6,866 nucleotides of DNA. Origin: Acidobacteriaceae bacterium (GTDB lineage Bacteria > Acidobacteriota > Terriglobia > Terriglobales > Acidobacteriaceae). This document shows positions 1-6,844 of this stretch, piece after piece. The stretch covers positions 1 through 6,866 of the forward strand of contig JASHTU010000310.1 in the NCBI GenBank assembly GCA_030040395.1, read 5' to 3'. The position numbers were made by a program, and so were the translations under genes. Numbering within the stretch: position 1 is the first letter of the stretch; each line of letters starts with the position of its first letter. The notes under the pieces are model-generated. The model had not been told where the DNA came from. It made no database searches and worked only from the letters and a program-made list of their open reading frames with translations.

Positions 1-573
1 GCCGCCCAATCCGCCGGGCGCCGCTACGACGCCCGGCATCAGGGTGCCGAGCTGCGCAAAGTTGCGGCCGTTGAGCGGCAGGTCAACCACGCTCTCCTGG
101 TCCACCACCTCGCCCATCGTCGCATTGGATGTCTCGACCAGGGGAGCCGCGCCCGTAACCGTAACCTGTGTCGTCGTGTTGCCAACCTGCAGCTTCACGT
201 CCACGTGAGTGGCGCCATTGACCAGCACCTCCACCTGCTTGGTGATGCTGGTCCTGAATCCCGTCATGCTGGTGCGGAGTTGGTAGTTCCCGGGCGCAAC
301 CAGCGGAAAGGTAAAGACGCCATCGTTGCCGGAAGTCGTGGTTCGTACCTGGCTGGTCGCCGCGCTGACCAGGTCTACCCGGGCCCCCGCGATTACACTT
401 CCGGTCTGATCGCTCACCACGCCGGAAACCTGTCCGGTAGCCTGCCCGCCGGCCCGCCCGGGCAGGGCGATCAGCAGGCAAGCGAGCAGGCCAAACAGCG
501 CCGCCTTGGTCGCCTTCGCCCGTCGAAGGTTCAAGGTCCCGGATGCGTTGGAAAGAAGCAATCGTTGGAACAT
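1..573 (-). CDS. TonB-dependent outer-membrane receptor with carboxypeptidase-regulatory-like domain (N-terminal part, 3' end outside window)
   Basis: Translating the minus strand from the ATG at 573 gives 191 uninterrupted codons to the window edge. The start has an AGGAG ribosome-binding site 5 bases upstream. Residues 1-43 form a long signal peptide: a basic stretch with RRAKATK, then the hydrophobic run AALFGLLACLLIALP. Residues about 45-130 read as a CarboxypepD_reg-like beta-sandwich (GQVSGVVSDQTGSVIAGARV, then TTTSGNDGVFTFPLVAPGNY). Residues about 135-191 carry the start of the plug domain, with the VTVTGAAPLVET and DLPLNGRNFAQLGTLMPG motifs typical of Oar-like receptors. Such proteins are usually around 1000 residues or more, so most of the plug and the whole barrel lie outside. 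Family knowledge: they sit in the outer membrane and are thought to import oligosaccharides or other large ligands using TonB energy. The substrate cannot be read from this part. Confidence 0.93.
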   Translation of the reverse strand, partial: MFQRLLLSNASGTLNLRRAKATKAALFGLLACLLIALPGRAGGQATGQVSGVVSDQTGSVIAGARVDLVSAATSQVRTTTSGNDGVFTFPLVAPGNYQLRTSMTGFRTSITKQVEVLVNGATHVDVKLQVGNTTTQVTVTGAAPLVETSNATMGEVVDQESVVDLPLNGRNFAQLGTLMPGVVAAPGGLGG

Positions 574-768
574 GGCGTCTCCTATTCTCGAGTTGGATAG
601 AAGCAACTGCGTCGATCTGACAGAAACGAATGTGTCCATACGAAGGTACAGTTCCCCCATCGCCGCAAACGGGGAATGTTGCGGAAAATCTCAAAGGCAC
701 ATGAAAAAGGGCCTTGAGGACAGTGAGCAGGTGTGCTTGAGCGCCAAAAGAGACCGGCGATTTGTGGT
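574..768. other. Upstream region of the receptor gene; no gene recognised
   Basis: This stretch lies between the divergent receptor start at 573 and the first recognisable piece of the broken regulator. It should hold the promoter and leader of the receptor on the minus strand. I could not find a convincing pair of -35 and -10 boxes. Plus-strand reading frames here contain stops (for example at 715-717 and 724-726 in the frame of the regulator remnant) and show no winged-helix DNA-binding domain, so the N-terminal half of the regulator is not preserved here. Confidence 0.4.
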
Positions 769-1178
769 AACGAGTGGCTTCACTCTATCTCACAATTCCC
801 GGACCTCAACAGTCTGTATAACAATTTGCGAAATGTCGTCGCAAGTTTCCGATCTCCGATCGATCACCGATCCATGATTCGTCTATTCGACACGGTTGTT
901 AATATCCATATCCGCGTGATGCGCTATTTTACTTGGGCCTTTCATTCGAGCCGTACGGGCCTACGCTGGTTGCTGAGCACATCCGCATGGTGGACGCCAT
1001 TTCTTCCCGCGACGCCAGGGCGGCCCGTCGCAAAGCAGCCGAGCACATCAACAAGGCGATTAAGCGCAGCGCCAGCCTGGTGATGGGCGCAATTCGCTTT
1101 GGCGAGGCGGTTTTCGAGGCCGCGCCCAAATGCGACCGTTCTTCGTTCCGCTTCAGCTCCGACGCTCAACGAGCGTAA
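769..1178 (+). pseudogene. Remnant of a GntR-family transcriptional regulator, FadR/FCD ligand-binding domain only
   Basis: The best-preserved part is in the frame running through 933-1178. It reads LVAEHIRMVDAISSRDARAA followed by RRKAAEHINKAIKR, which fits the last helices of the FCD domain (pattern EH..I..AI..rD..AAr....HI); the final His is normally a metal ligand. An earlier part in another frame (769-920) reads NEWLHSISQFPDLNSLYNNL, resembling the FCD element FH..I.....N..L. Joining the two needs a frame change near 903-945, and the 933 frame has a TAA at 900-902. No N-terminal winged helix-turn-helix is present upstream. I infer a decayed regulator, possibly once controlling the dehydrogenase just downstream, since FCD regulators commonly sit beside sugar-acid catabolic genes. 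The C-terminal match is fairly secure. The 5' limit and the frameshift are less so. Confidence 0.5.
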
Positions 1179-1250
1179 AGCGAAGATTCATGTGACGCCA
1201 GGATTTCAACCTGCGCCGGTGGCGCATCAGGCCCCACGCTCCGGCGGGCA

Positions 1251-1280
1251 TTGGCAAGCTCACGCGGGAGGAATTACAGT
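1251..1280 (+). promoter_or_regulatory. Possible sigma-70-type promoter for the dehydrogenase gene
   Basis: TTGGCA at 1251-1256 matches TTGACA at five of six positions. TACAGT at 1275-1280 matches TATAAT at four of six, with an 18-base spacer. A start point about 7 bases after the -10 would fall near 1287, just before the inverted repeat at 1289, so the transcript would begin with that hairpin. This is a pattern match only; Acidobacteria promoters are poorly defined. Confidence 0.25.
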
Positions 1281-1288
1281 CAAAGTCT

Positions 1289-1332
1289 GCCGCCCATCCT
1301 GAGCCGGCTTCCTTCGGCTCGCAGAGGGCGGC
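1289..1332 (+). repeat. Two-tier inverted repeat in the leader of the dehydrogenase gene
   Basis: GCCGCCC (1289-1295) pairs with GGGCGGC (1326-1332), and inside it GAGCCG (1301-1306) pairs with CGGCTC (1315-1320). Between the tiers are symmetrical 5-base internal loops (1296-1300 and 1321-1325), and the apical loop is 8 bases. The structure ends 14 bases before the AAGGGAG ribosome-binding site at 1347. No T-run follows, so it is not a classic intrinsic terminator. It could be a leader structure, a protein-binding site, or the 3' end of the old regulator transcript. Confidence 0.45.
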
Positions 1333-1360
1333 CATCTGCCAGCAACAAGGGAGCGCGCAA

Positions 1361-2143
1361 TTGTACGACTATAGGAAACTCTTCGACCTCAGCGGAAGAC
1401 AAGCGCTGGTTGTTGGCGCTGGAAGCGGGATCGGCGAAGCAGCGGCATGCGGACTAGCCGCGCATGGGGCGCACGTTTTGTGCGGAGATCTCAACCTGGA
1501 GGGGGCGCAGAGAGTCGCAACCGAAATCGACCTGGCGGGCGGCCGGGCGGAAGCCATCTCTTTTGACATGCGCGACGGCGCGGCCACCGCCAGGATTGTC
1601 GCCGACCTGCCGGACCTGGATGTGCTGGTCAGCACCCCGGCCATCAATGTCCGAAAGCCGCTGCTCGATATCACGGAAGACGAGTTTGACCGCGTGATGA
1701 GCCTAAACCTGAAGGGCACGTTCCGGTTGATCACTGCGGCGGGTCGGAACATGAAGGCGCGCGGTAAAGGAAGCATTATTGCTTTCGCCAGCATTCGCGC
1801 AGTGACCGTCGAGCCCGGGCAGGGCGTCTATGCCGCCACCAAGGCGGGCGTGCTGCAAATGTGCCGCGCGCTGGCGGCCGAACTGGCTCCGCATGGCGTG
1901 CGCGTGAACGCCATCGGTCCCGGGGTCGTGGATACGCCCCTGACCGCGCCCATTGCCGCTAACCAGGATTGGTATAACGCCTATGCGCAGAAGTCCGCGC
2001 TGGGCCGCTGGGCCAAGCCGCATGAGATGGCAGGCGCCGTGGTTTATCTGGCCTCCGACGCAGGGTCGTTCGTGACCGGAACGCTTACCCTCGTCGATGG
2101 CGGCTGGACCGCCGTGGACGGCCGCTTCGCGCCGCCGCTTTAA
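1361..2143 (+). CDS. Short-chain dehydrogenase/reductase (SDR) family oxidoreductase
   Basis: This is a 260-residue classical SDR, the usual length for the family. The start is TTG at 1361, with AAGGGAG at 1347-1353, 7 bases upstream. The Rossmann glycine motif VGAGSGIG lies at residues 18-25, an acidic residue after beta-2 at Asp43, the active-site Asn116 (SLNLKGTF), catalytic Ser144, and Tyr157-x-x-x-Lys161 (VYAATKAG). The PG element (IGPGVVDTP) is at 185-193 and the C-terminal VDGG at 245-248. The usual NNAG motif after beta-4 is replaced by STPA (91-94). These enzymes are cytosolic and use NAD(P)(H) to interconvert alcohols and ketones. The relatively long sequence identity pattern resembles sugar/sugar-acid dehydrogenases such as gluconate 5-dehydrogenase-like proteins, and the FCD-regulator remnant upstream agrees with that, but the substrate is not readable. 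The gene appears monocistronic; its 3' neighbour is convergent. Confidence 0.93.
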   Translation: MYDYRKLFDLSGRQALVVGAGSGIGEAAACGLAAHGAHVLCGDLNLEGAQRVATEIDLAGGRAEAISFDMRDGAATARIVADLPDLDVLVSTPAINVRKPLLDITEDEFDRVMSLNLKGTFRLITAAGRNMKARGKGSIIAFASIRAVTVEPGQGVYAATKAGVLQMCRALAAELAPHGVRVNAIGPGVVDTPLTAPIAANQDWYNAYAQKSALGRWAKPHEMAGAVVYLASDAGSFVTGTLTLVDGGWTAVDGRFAPPL

Positions 2144-2300
2144 GTGGGCTCGATCCTCCGCACGATCAAATTGCGGGAAGAACGCTCAAGCGCATTCAGT
2201 GCCCTTCGAGCCCGGTAGCGATAGCTGCGCTCATGCATCGCTCCCCGGTCGATCCAGGCGCTCGAAAACCACTCTCGGCCGCTCCGCGGATCCGAATCAT
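2144..2300. other. Convergent intergenic region with inverted repeats, possible shared transcription stop
   Basis: The dehydrogenase (plus) and the SRAP gene (minus) end facing each other 157 bases apart. An exact 8-base inverted repeat, GGGCTCGA (2146-2153) and TCGAGCCC (2206-2213), spans 52 bases. A shorter one, AGCGAT (2217-2222) and ATCGCT (2237-2242), has a 14-base loop. Neither is followed by a T-run on either strand, so a role in terminating the two transcripts is only suggested by position. Confidence 0.25.
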
Positions 2301-2996
2301 TCAGGGCCGCATTTCTTCGCACAGTTCGGGAAAGTTGTTCTTCACATTTCCCACTGCCCGACTAACTTTATGCGCTTTCATTTTTTCCGCGGGAAACGAC
2401 CGCAATAAATCGATCGGCAAACGCCATGGTTCGGCCGGCGCCAGCCAACGGTCATAATCTTTGGGGGCGAGAATGACCGGCATCCGGTCGTGGATGGCGG
2501 GACCATTTTCGGGCTTGACGAGTTTGTTCGGATCGGTGGTGATAATGGTGTAAGTTTCGAGTGCGGCGCCTGTTTGTTTTTCCTTCCACCGGTCCCACAA
2601 GCCGGCAAAAGCGAAGATCAGTCCGTCTTTCAAGGTGATCGAATATGGTTGCCTGGTCTTCTCGCCGGTCTTCATCCACTCGTAAAATCCGCTGGCTGGC
2701 ACGAGGCACCGGCGGCTCTTGAAAGCTTCCTTGTACAAGGCGCTCGTCGTCACCGTTTCGGCCTTTGCGTTGATGGTCGAATATCCAATCTTCCCGTCCC
2801 TCGACCAGAATGGAATCAAACCCCAACGCATGACCGTGAGTTCCCGTTCGTGCTGTTCATTGAGGTAGACAACGGGCTGAAAGCTCTGCGGAGCAATGTT
2901 AAAGGAGGGGTAAATCTCGAGCGTCGGCTTGTTCTTGGCGGCAAATGCCTCAGCGATCTGCTGCTTCCCGTAATGATTATGGTATCGGCCGCACAT
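2301..2996 (-). CDS. yedK: SRAP-domain abasic-site processing protein (YedK/HMCES family)
   Basis: The protein is 231 residues, full length for the family. The start was set at the ATG at 2996 because it yields MCGRY: SRAP proteins lose Met1 and use Cys2 as the catalytic residue. An in-frame upstream ATG at 3026 would add ten residues and bury the cysteine. No strong ribosome-binding site is visible. Key family residues are present: Cys2 and Arg4; Asn76 in INAKAET; Glu106 in SGFYEW; His169 in IHDRMPVIL; also MRWGLIPFW at 56-64. Known function: the Cys2 amine and thiol form a stable thiazolidine crosslink with the ring-opened abasic sugar in single-stranded DNA, shielding the lesion from cleavage near replication forks. 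It acts in the cytoplasm on DNA. It lies 126 bases downstream of the large exported-protein gene on the same strand, but nothing links them functionally. Very confident of the family. Confidence 0.96.
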   Translation of the reverse strand: MCGRYHNHYGKQQIAEAFAAKNKPTLEIYPSFNIAPQSFQPVVYLNEQHERELTVMRWGLIPFWSRDGKIGYSTINAKAETVTTSALYKEAFKSRRCLVPASGFYEWMKTGEKTRQPYSITLKDGLIFAFAGLWDRWKEKQTGAALETYTIITTDPNKLVKPENGPAIHDRMPVILAPKDYDRWLAPAEPWRLPIDLLRSFPAEKMKAHKVSRAVGNVKNNFPELCEEMRP

Positions 2997-3122
2997 CGGC
3001 AAAGAGAGGAGCTGAACCGGGACCATTCCGGAGTCTCCTGCACATTCCAGGATATCCCAGGCAGCCTTAAAAATATATCCGGCAGCGTCCGAGGAAGCGG
3101 CCTCCGCGTCACGGAGCTTGAA

Positions 3123-5888
3123 TCAGGCGCTTCTCTTCGCGATGGCGTAATACGGTTGATTGGAGAGCGTCGCGTTGAAGGCGGGATAGAACCACGCTGC
3201 ATCGGTCCCCTGCGCTAGTTCGAAGTAGTATTGCAGTGGAAAAGCGGACTGCGTATAATCCGCCGGGATGGAAGCGCTGAAGACGCCGCTGCGTGCTTCT
3301 GCATCGACAGACCGCCATCGTTCGGCCTGATCTACATGGCGATAGCAGAGACGGACTGAAAATGGCCCGTTATTCGTGTGGGTATCCGAAACCGAGAGGC
3401 TTAACGCGAGCGCCGCGCCGGGATGAAAACTGGCAGGCGGAGTGTGTGCGCAAGGAATGGATCGCCGCATCGGCTTTGCGATGGCGGCTTGCACGGCTTG
3501 TGCCGCATTGGGGGCCGGAGCCGTGGGAGCAGGCGCGTTGGCCAGCTTGGCCGCCATGGCGGAAAGATCGATATCGATGCCGGCCAGACGGTCGCTCCAG
3601 GTTCCACGGCGCATGGGAACCCGGCCGTAGGTGATGTCGAGTTGATAGATCCTGCTGGCTCGCTCCGCCATGTCGGCCCAGGCGTCGCGCGCCTTGCGGT
3701 ATTGTTCAAGGGCCAGTTTGCCAGCCTGTGCGTCGCCGGTTTGCTGGAAAACCTCAAAAAGCACGGCGCTGCGTAGTTTGGCGGCGAAAAAGGCGCCCAG
3801 GCCATTCTGGATGAGAATGTCCTCCTCGATGCGCCGGAACGAGGGGGCGGTGTTGGAGAAGGCAGCGCTACGTGCATCGGACATCGCGCTATTGGAGGCC
3901 GCTGCAAAGTCTTCAAGCCACTGGGCGACTTCGATCGGCGAGTACTTGGGATTGGCGCGTGCGGCGAGCAAATCGGCCGCATGCTCCACGATGGTCGAGA
4001 AGAGTTGGGGATCAAGAGGGCTTACAGTGCCGAAACATTTCGGGTCCGGGGTATCGCCGTAAGGCGAGCGCTCGCTGCCGAGGACAATGGGCATGTTGTC
4101 GTAGATCTCGGGCCAAAAGGCGTGATTGGAGGCCGAGGGGAGATGCGCTGAAGTCACCAGCGGAAGATGGCGGCTGGCGTTGGCCAGCGCGGTTTCAATC
4201 TGCGCCGCCCCCGATCCGAATTCGCTGGTCATTCGGCTGCGCCAAGCCTCTGCAGTGGCCTCCGGATCGTACAGTTTGCGTCCCCATATGCGGTAGTAGT
4301 ACTCGAACTTCATCCAATCCTGGTGTGGTTGGAGAGACTCATCGGCATACGCGCAACGCCCGCCGGGAATGCCCGAGCCCTCACGTCCTTTGAAAGTCAA
4401 GGGCTCCATCAAGTCCAGCCCCACGGCGCCGCAAAAATGCGTAGTCCGCCCGTAAGCCGCGGCCATCTCGGGATCGGCCGAAAGCAAGTGGCGCTGGGTC
4501 CCCGGCCAGAGACGGAAAAGCACCTTGGCGCGTGAGCCCTCCTTCAAAAAATCTCCATATCCGTAACGCGTGAACAGGCGGGAGCCCGCGCTCAAGCTGA
4601 AAAGCTTGGATTCTTTTTGGCCGGGACGAGGAATCTCCAGGGCGCGGATATCGGCCTGGTTGTAACCCAGGCTCTGGTGCTCGGCGGAATACTTGGCTCC
4701 CAGCGTAACCGGCATGCCCGTGGCCGCGGCAATGTCGATCATGGTTTGATTGACGCCCTTGGCGTGCATATCGATCTGGACGGTGCGCTCGCAGCCGGCA
4801 ATGGCTTCAAACAGGGTCTTCCAGAATGGATAACTCCCTTCGGGAATTCCGCTTTCGCCATGAACGCGCATGGTGAGCCCTTGAATCTGGGGACACTCCT
4901 TGAGAATGATAGCCAAAGCATCGCGGCAGTAAGTAGCGTGTGTTTCCGCCGTAAGTCCATCGATATGGTGATAGGCGTTGGGGCTATCGGTCCACTCATA
5001 TGCGTGAGTCCAGATGCCTAATTGAAAATGCAGTCCCCGTGCGCCCGTTTCCGCGGCGATAAATTTCAACGCTTCGAAATTTCGGTTGCGTTCTTCCGCG
5101 CTCAGTGGAATGGGTTGCGGAAGCAGTTCGCCGTAAGGCGACCGCAACTGCATGACACGGACGTTGTTATAGCCGGGGACCTCGACGAGATAGGGATAGG
5201 GCAGGTGGAGATAGTCATCCGTCACGCCGCGGGGGAAGTCGTACTCCAAGCCGTAGGCAAGGCAAAAGCGATTGAAGCGGCTGGCCGCAAGCGTATCCAA
5301 ATATCCGCGCCAGAAATCCTTGTCGTAATACCAGGGCTTGTCTTCGATCTCGCTGCAGAAATAACGGCTCACACAGCGGATTTCGTTGGCCGGCTGCTGG
5401 TCGACAGCATCGGCGGCATATAGCGCCTCAATCGGATCCGGATTGAACTGCACACGCTCCGCCAATTCGAGCAAACCGTAGACATGGCCGCGCGGTTCGT
5501 TTGCGGAAACAAGAATTGCCGGCGACTGCGCGAGACTGCCGGCAGCGAGCCTAAAACCGTCCGGGACGCTGCGTGCGCAGCCAGCCAGCGGAAAACTTTC
5601 GCCCAATCCAGAACTGGCGCTCGCGGCCACGCAGAGGTTGGAGCCCGTGACCTGCGCAGGAGACGCGATGATCACGCACGAGACGCCTTTCGCGGCCAAT
5701 GCTGCGCGCAGGCGATCCGCGGCCCATTTTACAGAAGGCGCGGAAGCGTTGGCGTCGTTGCGGTCGAGGAGGATGGAAATACGGTAAGGCGAAGCCGCCA
5801 TCGCGGCCGGGGCCAGACTGCAAAATGTGGTCGCGCCGGCGAGTTTTAGAAATTCCCTCCGCTGCATTGTCGAAAGCTGTTCAGTCAT
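3123..5888 (-). CDS. Tat-exported putative glycoside hydrolase, GH20/GH67-like N-terminal domain (921 residues)
   Basis: Start chosen at ATG 5888, with GGGGAGG about 13 bases upstream; the adjacent GTG at 5891 is equally possible, while the in-frame TTG at 5900 is too close to the ribosome-binding site. Residues 8-32 form a twin-arginine signal (QRREFLKLAGATTF, then PAAMA, probable cleavage after residue 31), so the protein folds before export. Residues about 34-150 resemble the small N-terminal alpha/beta domain of GH20/GH67 enzymes, ending in RGHVYGLLELAERV (133-146). A likely TIM-barrel core follows, with RVHGESGI (341-348, Glu345), IDMHAKG (372-378) and KYSAEHQSLGYNQ (399-411). WGRKLYDP (535-542) starts a helical part. 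An Ala/Pro linker (783-799) precedes a C-terminal beta-sandwich-like domain (about 823-901). The real substrate and catalytic acid are not established; the glycosidase call rests on fold-like motifs, so an exported protein of unknown function is the alternative. Confidence 0.9.
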   Translation of the reverse strand: MTEQLSTMQRREFLKLAGATTFCSLAPAAMAASPYRISILLDRNDANASAPSVKWAADRLRAALAAKGVSCVIIASPAQVTGSNLCVAASASSGLGESFPLAGCARSVPDGFRLAAGSLAQSPAILVSANEPRGHVYGLLELAERVQFNPDPIEALYAADAVDQQPANEIRCVSRYFCSEIEDKPWYYDKDFWRGYLDTLAASRFNRFCLAYGLEYDFPRGVTDDYLHLPYPYLVEVPGYNNVRVMQLRSPYGELLPQPIPLSAEERNRNFEALKFIAAETGARGLHFQLGIWTHAYEWTDSPNAYHHIDGLTAETHATYCRDALAIILKECPQIQGLTMRVHGESGIPEGSYPFWKTLFEAIAGCERTVQIDMHAKGVNQTMIDIAAATGMPVTLGAKYSAEHQSLGYNQADIRALEIPRPGQKESKLFSLSAGSRLFTRYGYGDFLKEGSRAKVLFRLWPGTQRHLLSADPEMAAAYGRTTHFCGAVGLDLMEPLTFKGREGSGIPGGRCAYADESLQPHQDWMKFEYYYRIWGRKLYDPEATAEAWRSRMTSEFGSGAAQIETALANASRHLPLVTSAHLPSASNHAFWPEIYDNMPIVLGSERSPYGDTPDPKCFGTVSPLDPQLFSTIVEHAADLLAARANPKYSPIEVAQWLEDFAAASNSAMSDARSAAFSNTAPSFRRIEEDILIQNGLGAFFAAKLRSAVLFEVFQQTGDAQAGKLALEQYRKARDAWADMAERASRIYQLDITYGRVPMRRGTWSDRLAGIDIDLSAMAAKLANAPAPTAPAPNAAQAVQAAIAKPMRRSIPCAHTPPASFHPGAALALSLSVSDTHTNNGPFSVRLCYRHVDQAERWRSVDAEARSGVFSASIPADYTQSAFPLQYYFELAQGTDAAWFYPAFNATLSNQPYYAIAKRSA

Positions 5889-6000
5889 CACGATGATCAA
5901 GCCTCCCCGCCGTGGCTGAATCGCACCCGGCGTCTTCGCCCGCTGTGGCCCACGATTGCGCAGGCTGCAGGTTCGTAATTGGTTGCGCGCTCCACTCGCG

Positions 6001-6042
6001 AGCGCCTGGAACCGGATGCGCGATCCGATTCCATGGGGCGCT
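6001..6042 (-). terminator. Strong hairpin downstream of the receptor relic, terminator-like without T-run
   Basis: The inner stem pairs GGAACCGGAT (6008-6017) with ATCCGATTCC (6023-6032): ten pairs counting one G-U wobble, around a 5-base loop GCGCG. An outer stem pairs AGCGCC (6001-6006) with GGCGCT (6037-6042), separated from the inner by one base on one side and four on the other. Read on the minus strand it begins 11 bases after the stop codon of the receptor relic (6054-6056), where a terminator is expected. No T-run follows in either direction, so it may act with Rho, as a processing or stability element, or be a conserved 3' structure. Confidence 0.45.
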
Positions 6043-6053
6043 TCATTGCCAGT

Positions 6054-6703
6054 TTAGAAGATGATCTTGAAGGGGCCTTGCAGGATGCGAGGATCGCCCG
6101 AAGTAATATTGCGGCCAAAGTTAATCAACGAGAACGTCGTGTTCTCACCGAGACCGTCGCCGATGGAAGGAGTCGGTCCGCCGAAGTTGGGATGATTAGT
6201 GACGTCAAATCCCTCTACACGCGTATCCAGGATGAAACTCTCAGTCAGTTTGAAGGTGCGTCTAATGGCGGCGTCGACGTCGGAATAGCCGGGGTGCGCA
6301 GGCTGAAGCGTCCCGCCGTTCCGAACGTGCCGGTCGAATTTGTGATGAACGCATTTGCGTTGACCCATTGATAATGAGCGGATGAGTGGCCGGTATGGAT
6401 ATAAACTGGAGCGCCCGGCACGACATCCGGGCGGTCAAAGCCCACGCCGTTAGCGAGTGGTTTAAACCAGACACAGGATTCACGGGGAAGGTGGTCGACG
6501 CGGACGAAGGAGCAACAAATGGCCAAGGGAGTTTGAATGCTCTCAAGTCCGTTCTTTCAATTTGTGGCCGTCGACGCCGAACGGGGAAGAGCGGAGTCAT
6601 TGGCGCGGCCTTCGCATTGACCTCGCAAGTTGGCCCCGATATGATTCACGATCAGAAGCTGCTTTATGGCGCCCTGAATCAGCTTTGCGTTGCTAATGAA
6701 GGT
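6054..6703 (-). pseudogene. Decayed C-terminal remnant of a TonB-dependent (Oar-like) receptor
   Basis: Receptor-like peptide is spread over all three minus-strand frames. About 6703-6600 reads like the barrel strand with YxGxxG-type ending (LIVNHIGANLRGQCEGRAN). About 6489-6451 gives FPVNPVSGLNHSL, and 6454-6290 gives GVGFDRPDVVPG, WVNANAF and GTFGTAGRFSLRTP. About 6293-6054 gives PGYSDVDAAIRRTFKLTESF, then EGFDVTNHPNFGGPTP and the end RILQGPFKIIF. These follow the order of Oar-family receptor C-termini (PFTV..., RPDvv, aF...GtfGnaGR, rgPgy.nvD.sl.K.F, FN..NHPNFG, R.iQ...k..F). Frame changes fall near 6451 and 6290, and TGA lies at 6557-6559 in the first frame. The spacing between the first and second blocks is far too short, suggesting an internal deletion of barrel sequence. 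The terminal aromatic residue typical of outer-membrane barrels is retained. Confidence 0.7.
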
Positions 6704-6842
6704 GGTTGACGAGCGTCTTGTCCGCCGGGAGTTGCGCGCGGAGACGATCGGCGCACGCCCTTTGCCCCTGCGCCGCGCATGCGAAGCGCAGGCGCTGATG
6801 GACCCGGGCGCGGCAATGTGTCGGTTCTGGAAAAGGAGTTGA
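6696..6842 (+). CDS. Small ORF of unknown function, possibly translationally coupled to the next start
   Basis: An open frame of 48 codons starts at ATG 6696 and ends with TGA at 6840-6842. The product begins MKVVDERLVRRELRAETIGA, is arginine-rich, and has no signal peptide, membrane segment or motif I recognise. There is no clear ribosome-binding site before 6696. Its main support is that it stops 2 bases before an ATG (6845) that has a good ribosome-binding site lying inside this ORF, an arrangement seen in coupled bacterial genes. It could equally be chance, since it overlaps the edge of the receptor relic, or the tail of a gene whose front was lost. Confidence 0.22.
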   Translation: MKVVDERLVRRELRAETIGARPLPLRRACEAQALMDPGAAMCRFWKRS

Positions 6843-6844
6843 GA

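Noticed and set aside
83..700. Open frame of 205 codons on the minus strand
   Set aside because: It overlaps the receptor gene in another frame; the receptor frame shows a signal peptide and family motifs, while this one is a compositionally biased Arg/Gly-rich shadow.
1361..1371. TTGTACGACTA fits the general FadR-type operator pattern TNGTNNNACNA
   Set aside because: It lies on the start codon itself, is only a loose pattern match and is not a good palindrome; expected by chance.
2140..2322. Minus-strand open frame of 60 codons between the dehydrogenase and the SRAP gene
   Set aside because: It is Arg-rich, overlaps the ends of both neighbours and resembles no family; probably chance.
3102..3116. 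CTCCG/CGGAG hairpin just after the exported-protein stop codon
   Set aside because: Only five base pairs and no T-run at its base; too weak to call a terminator.
2490..3218. Open frame of 242 codons on the plus strand
   Set aside because: It is antisense to the SRAP gene and the 3' end of the exported-protein gene, with no recognisable domain; SRAP catalytic residues prove the other strand.
4059..5790. Recurring GTAAGGCGA words near 4059, 5130 and 5782
   Set aside because: They lie in coding sequence and reflect the repeated residues SPYG/SPYR with shared codon choice, not a DNA repeat family.
3401..5849. Many long open frames on both strands inside the exported-protein gene
   Set aside because: High GC keeps alternative frames open; none shows domain motifs or a ribosome-binding site, and all lie within the 921-codon gene.
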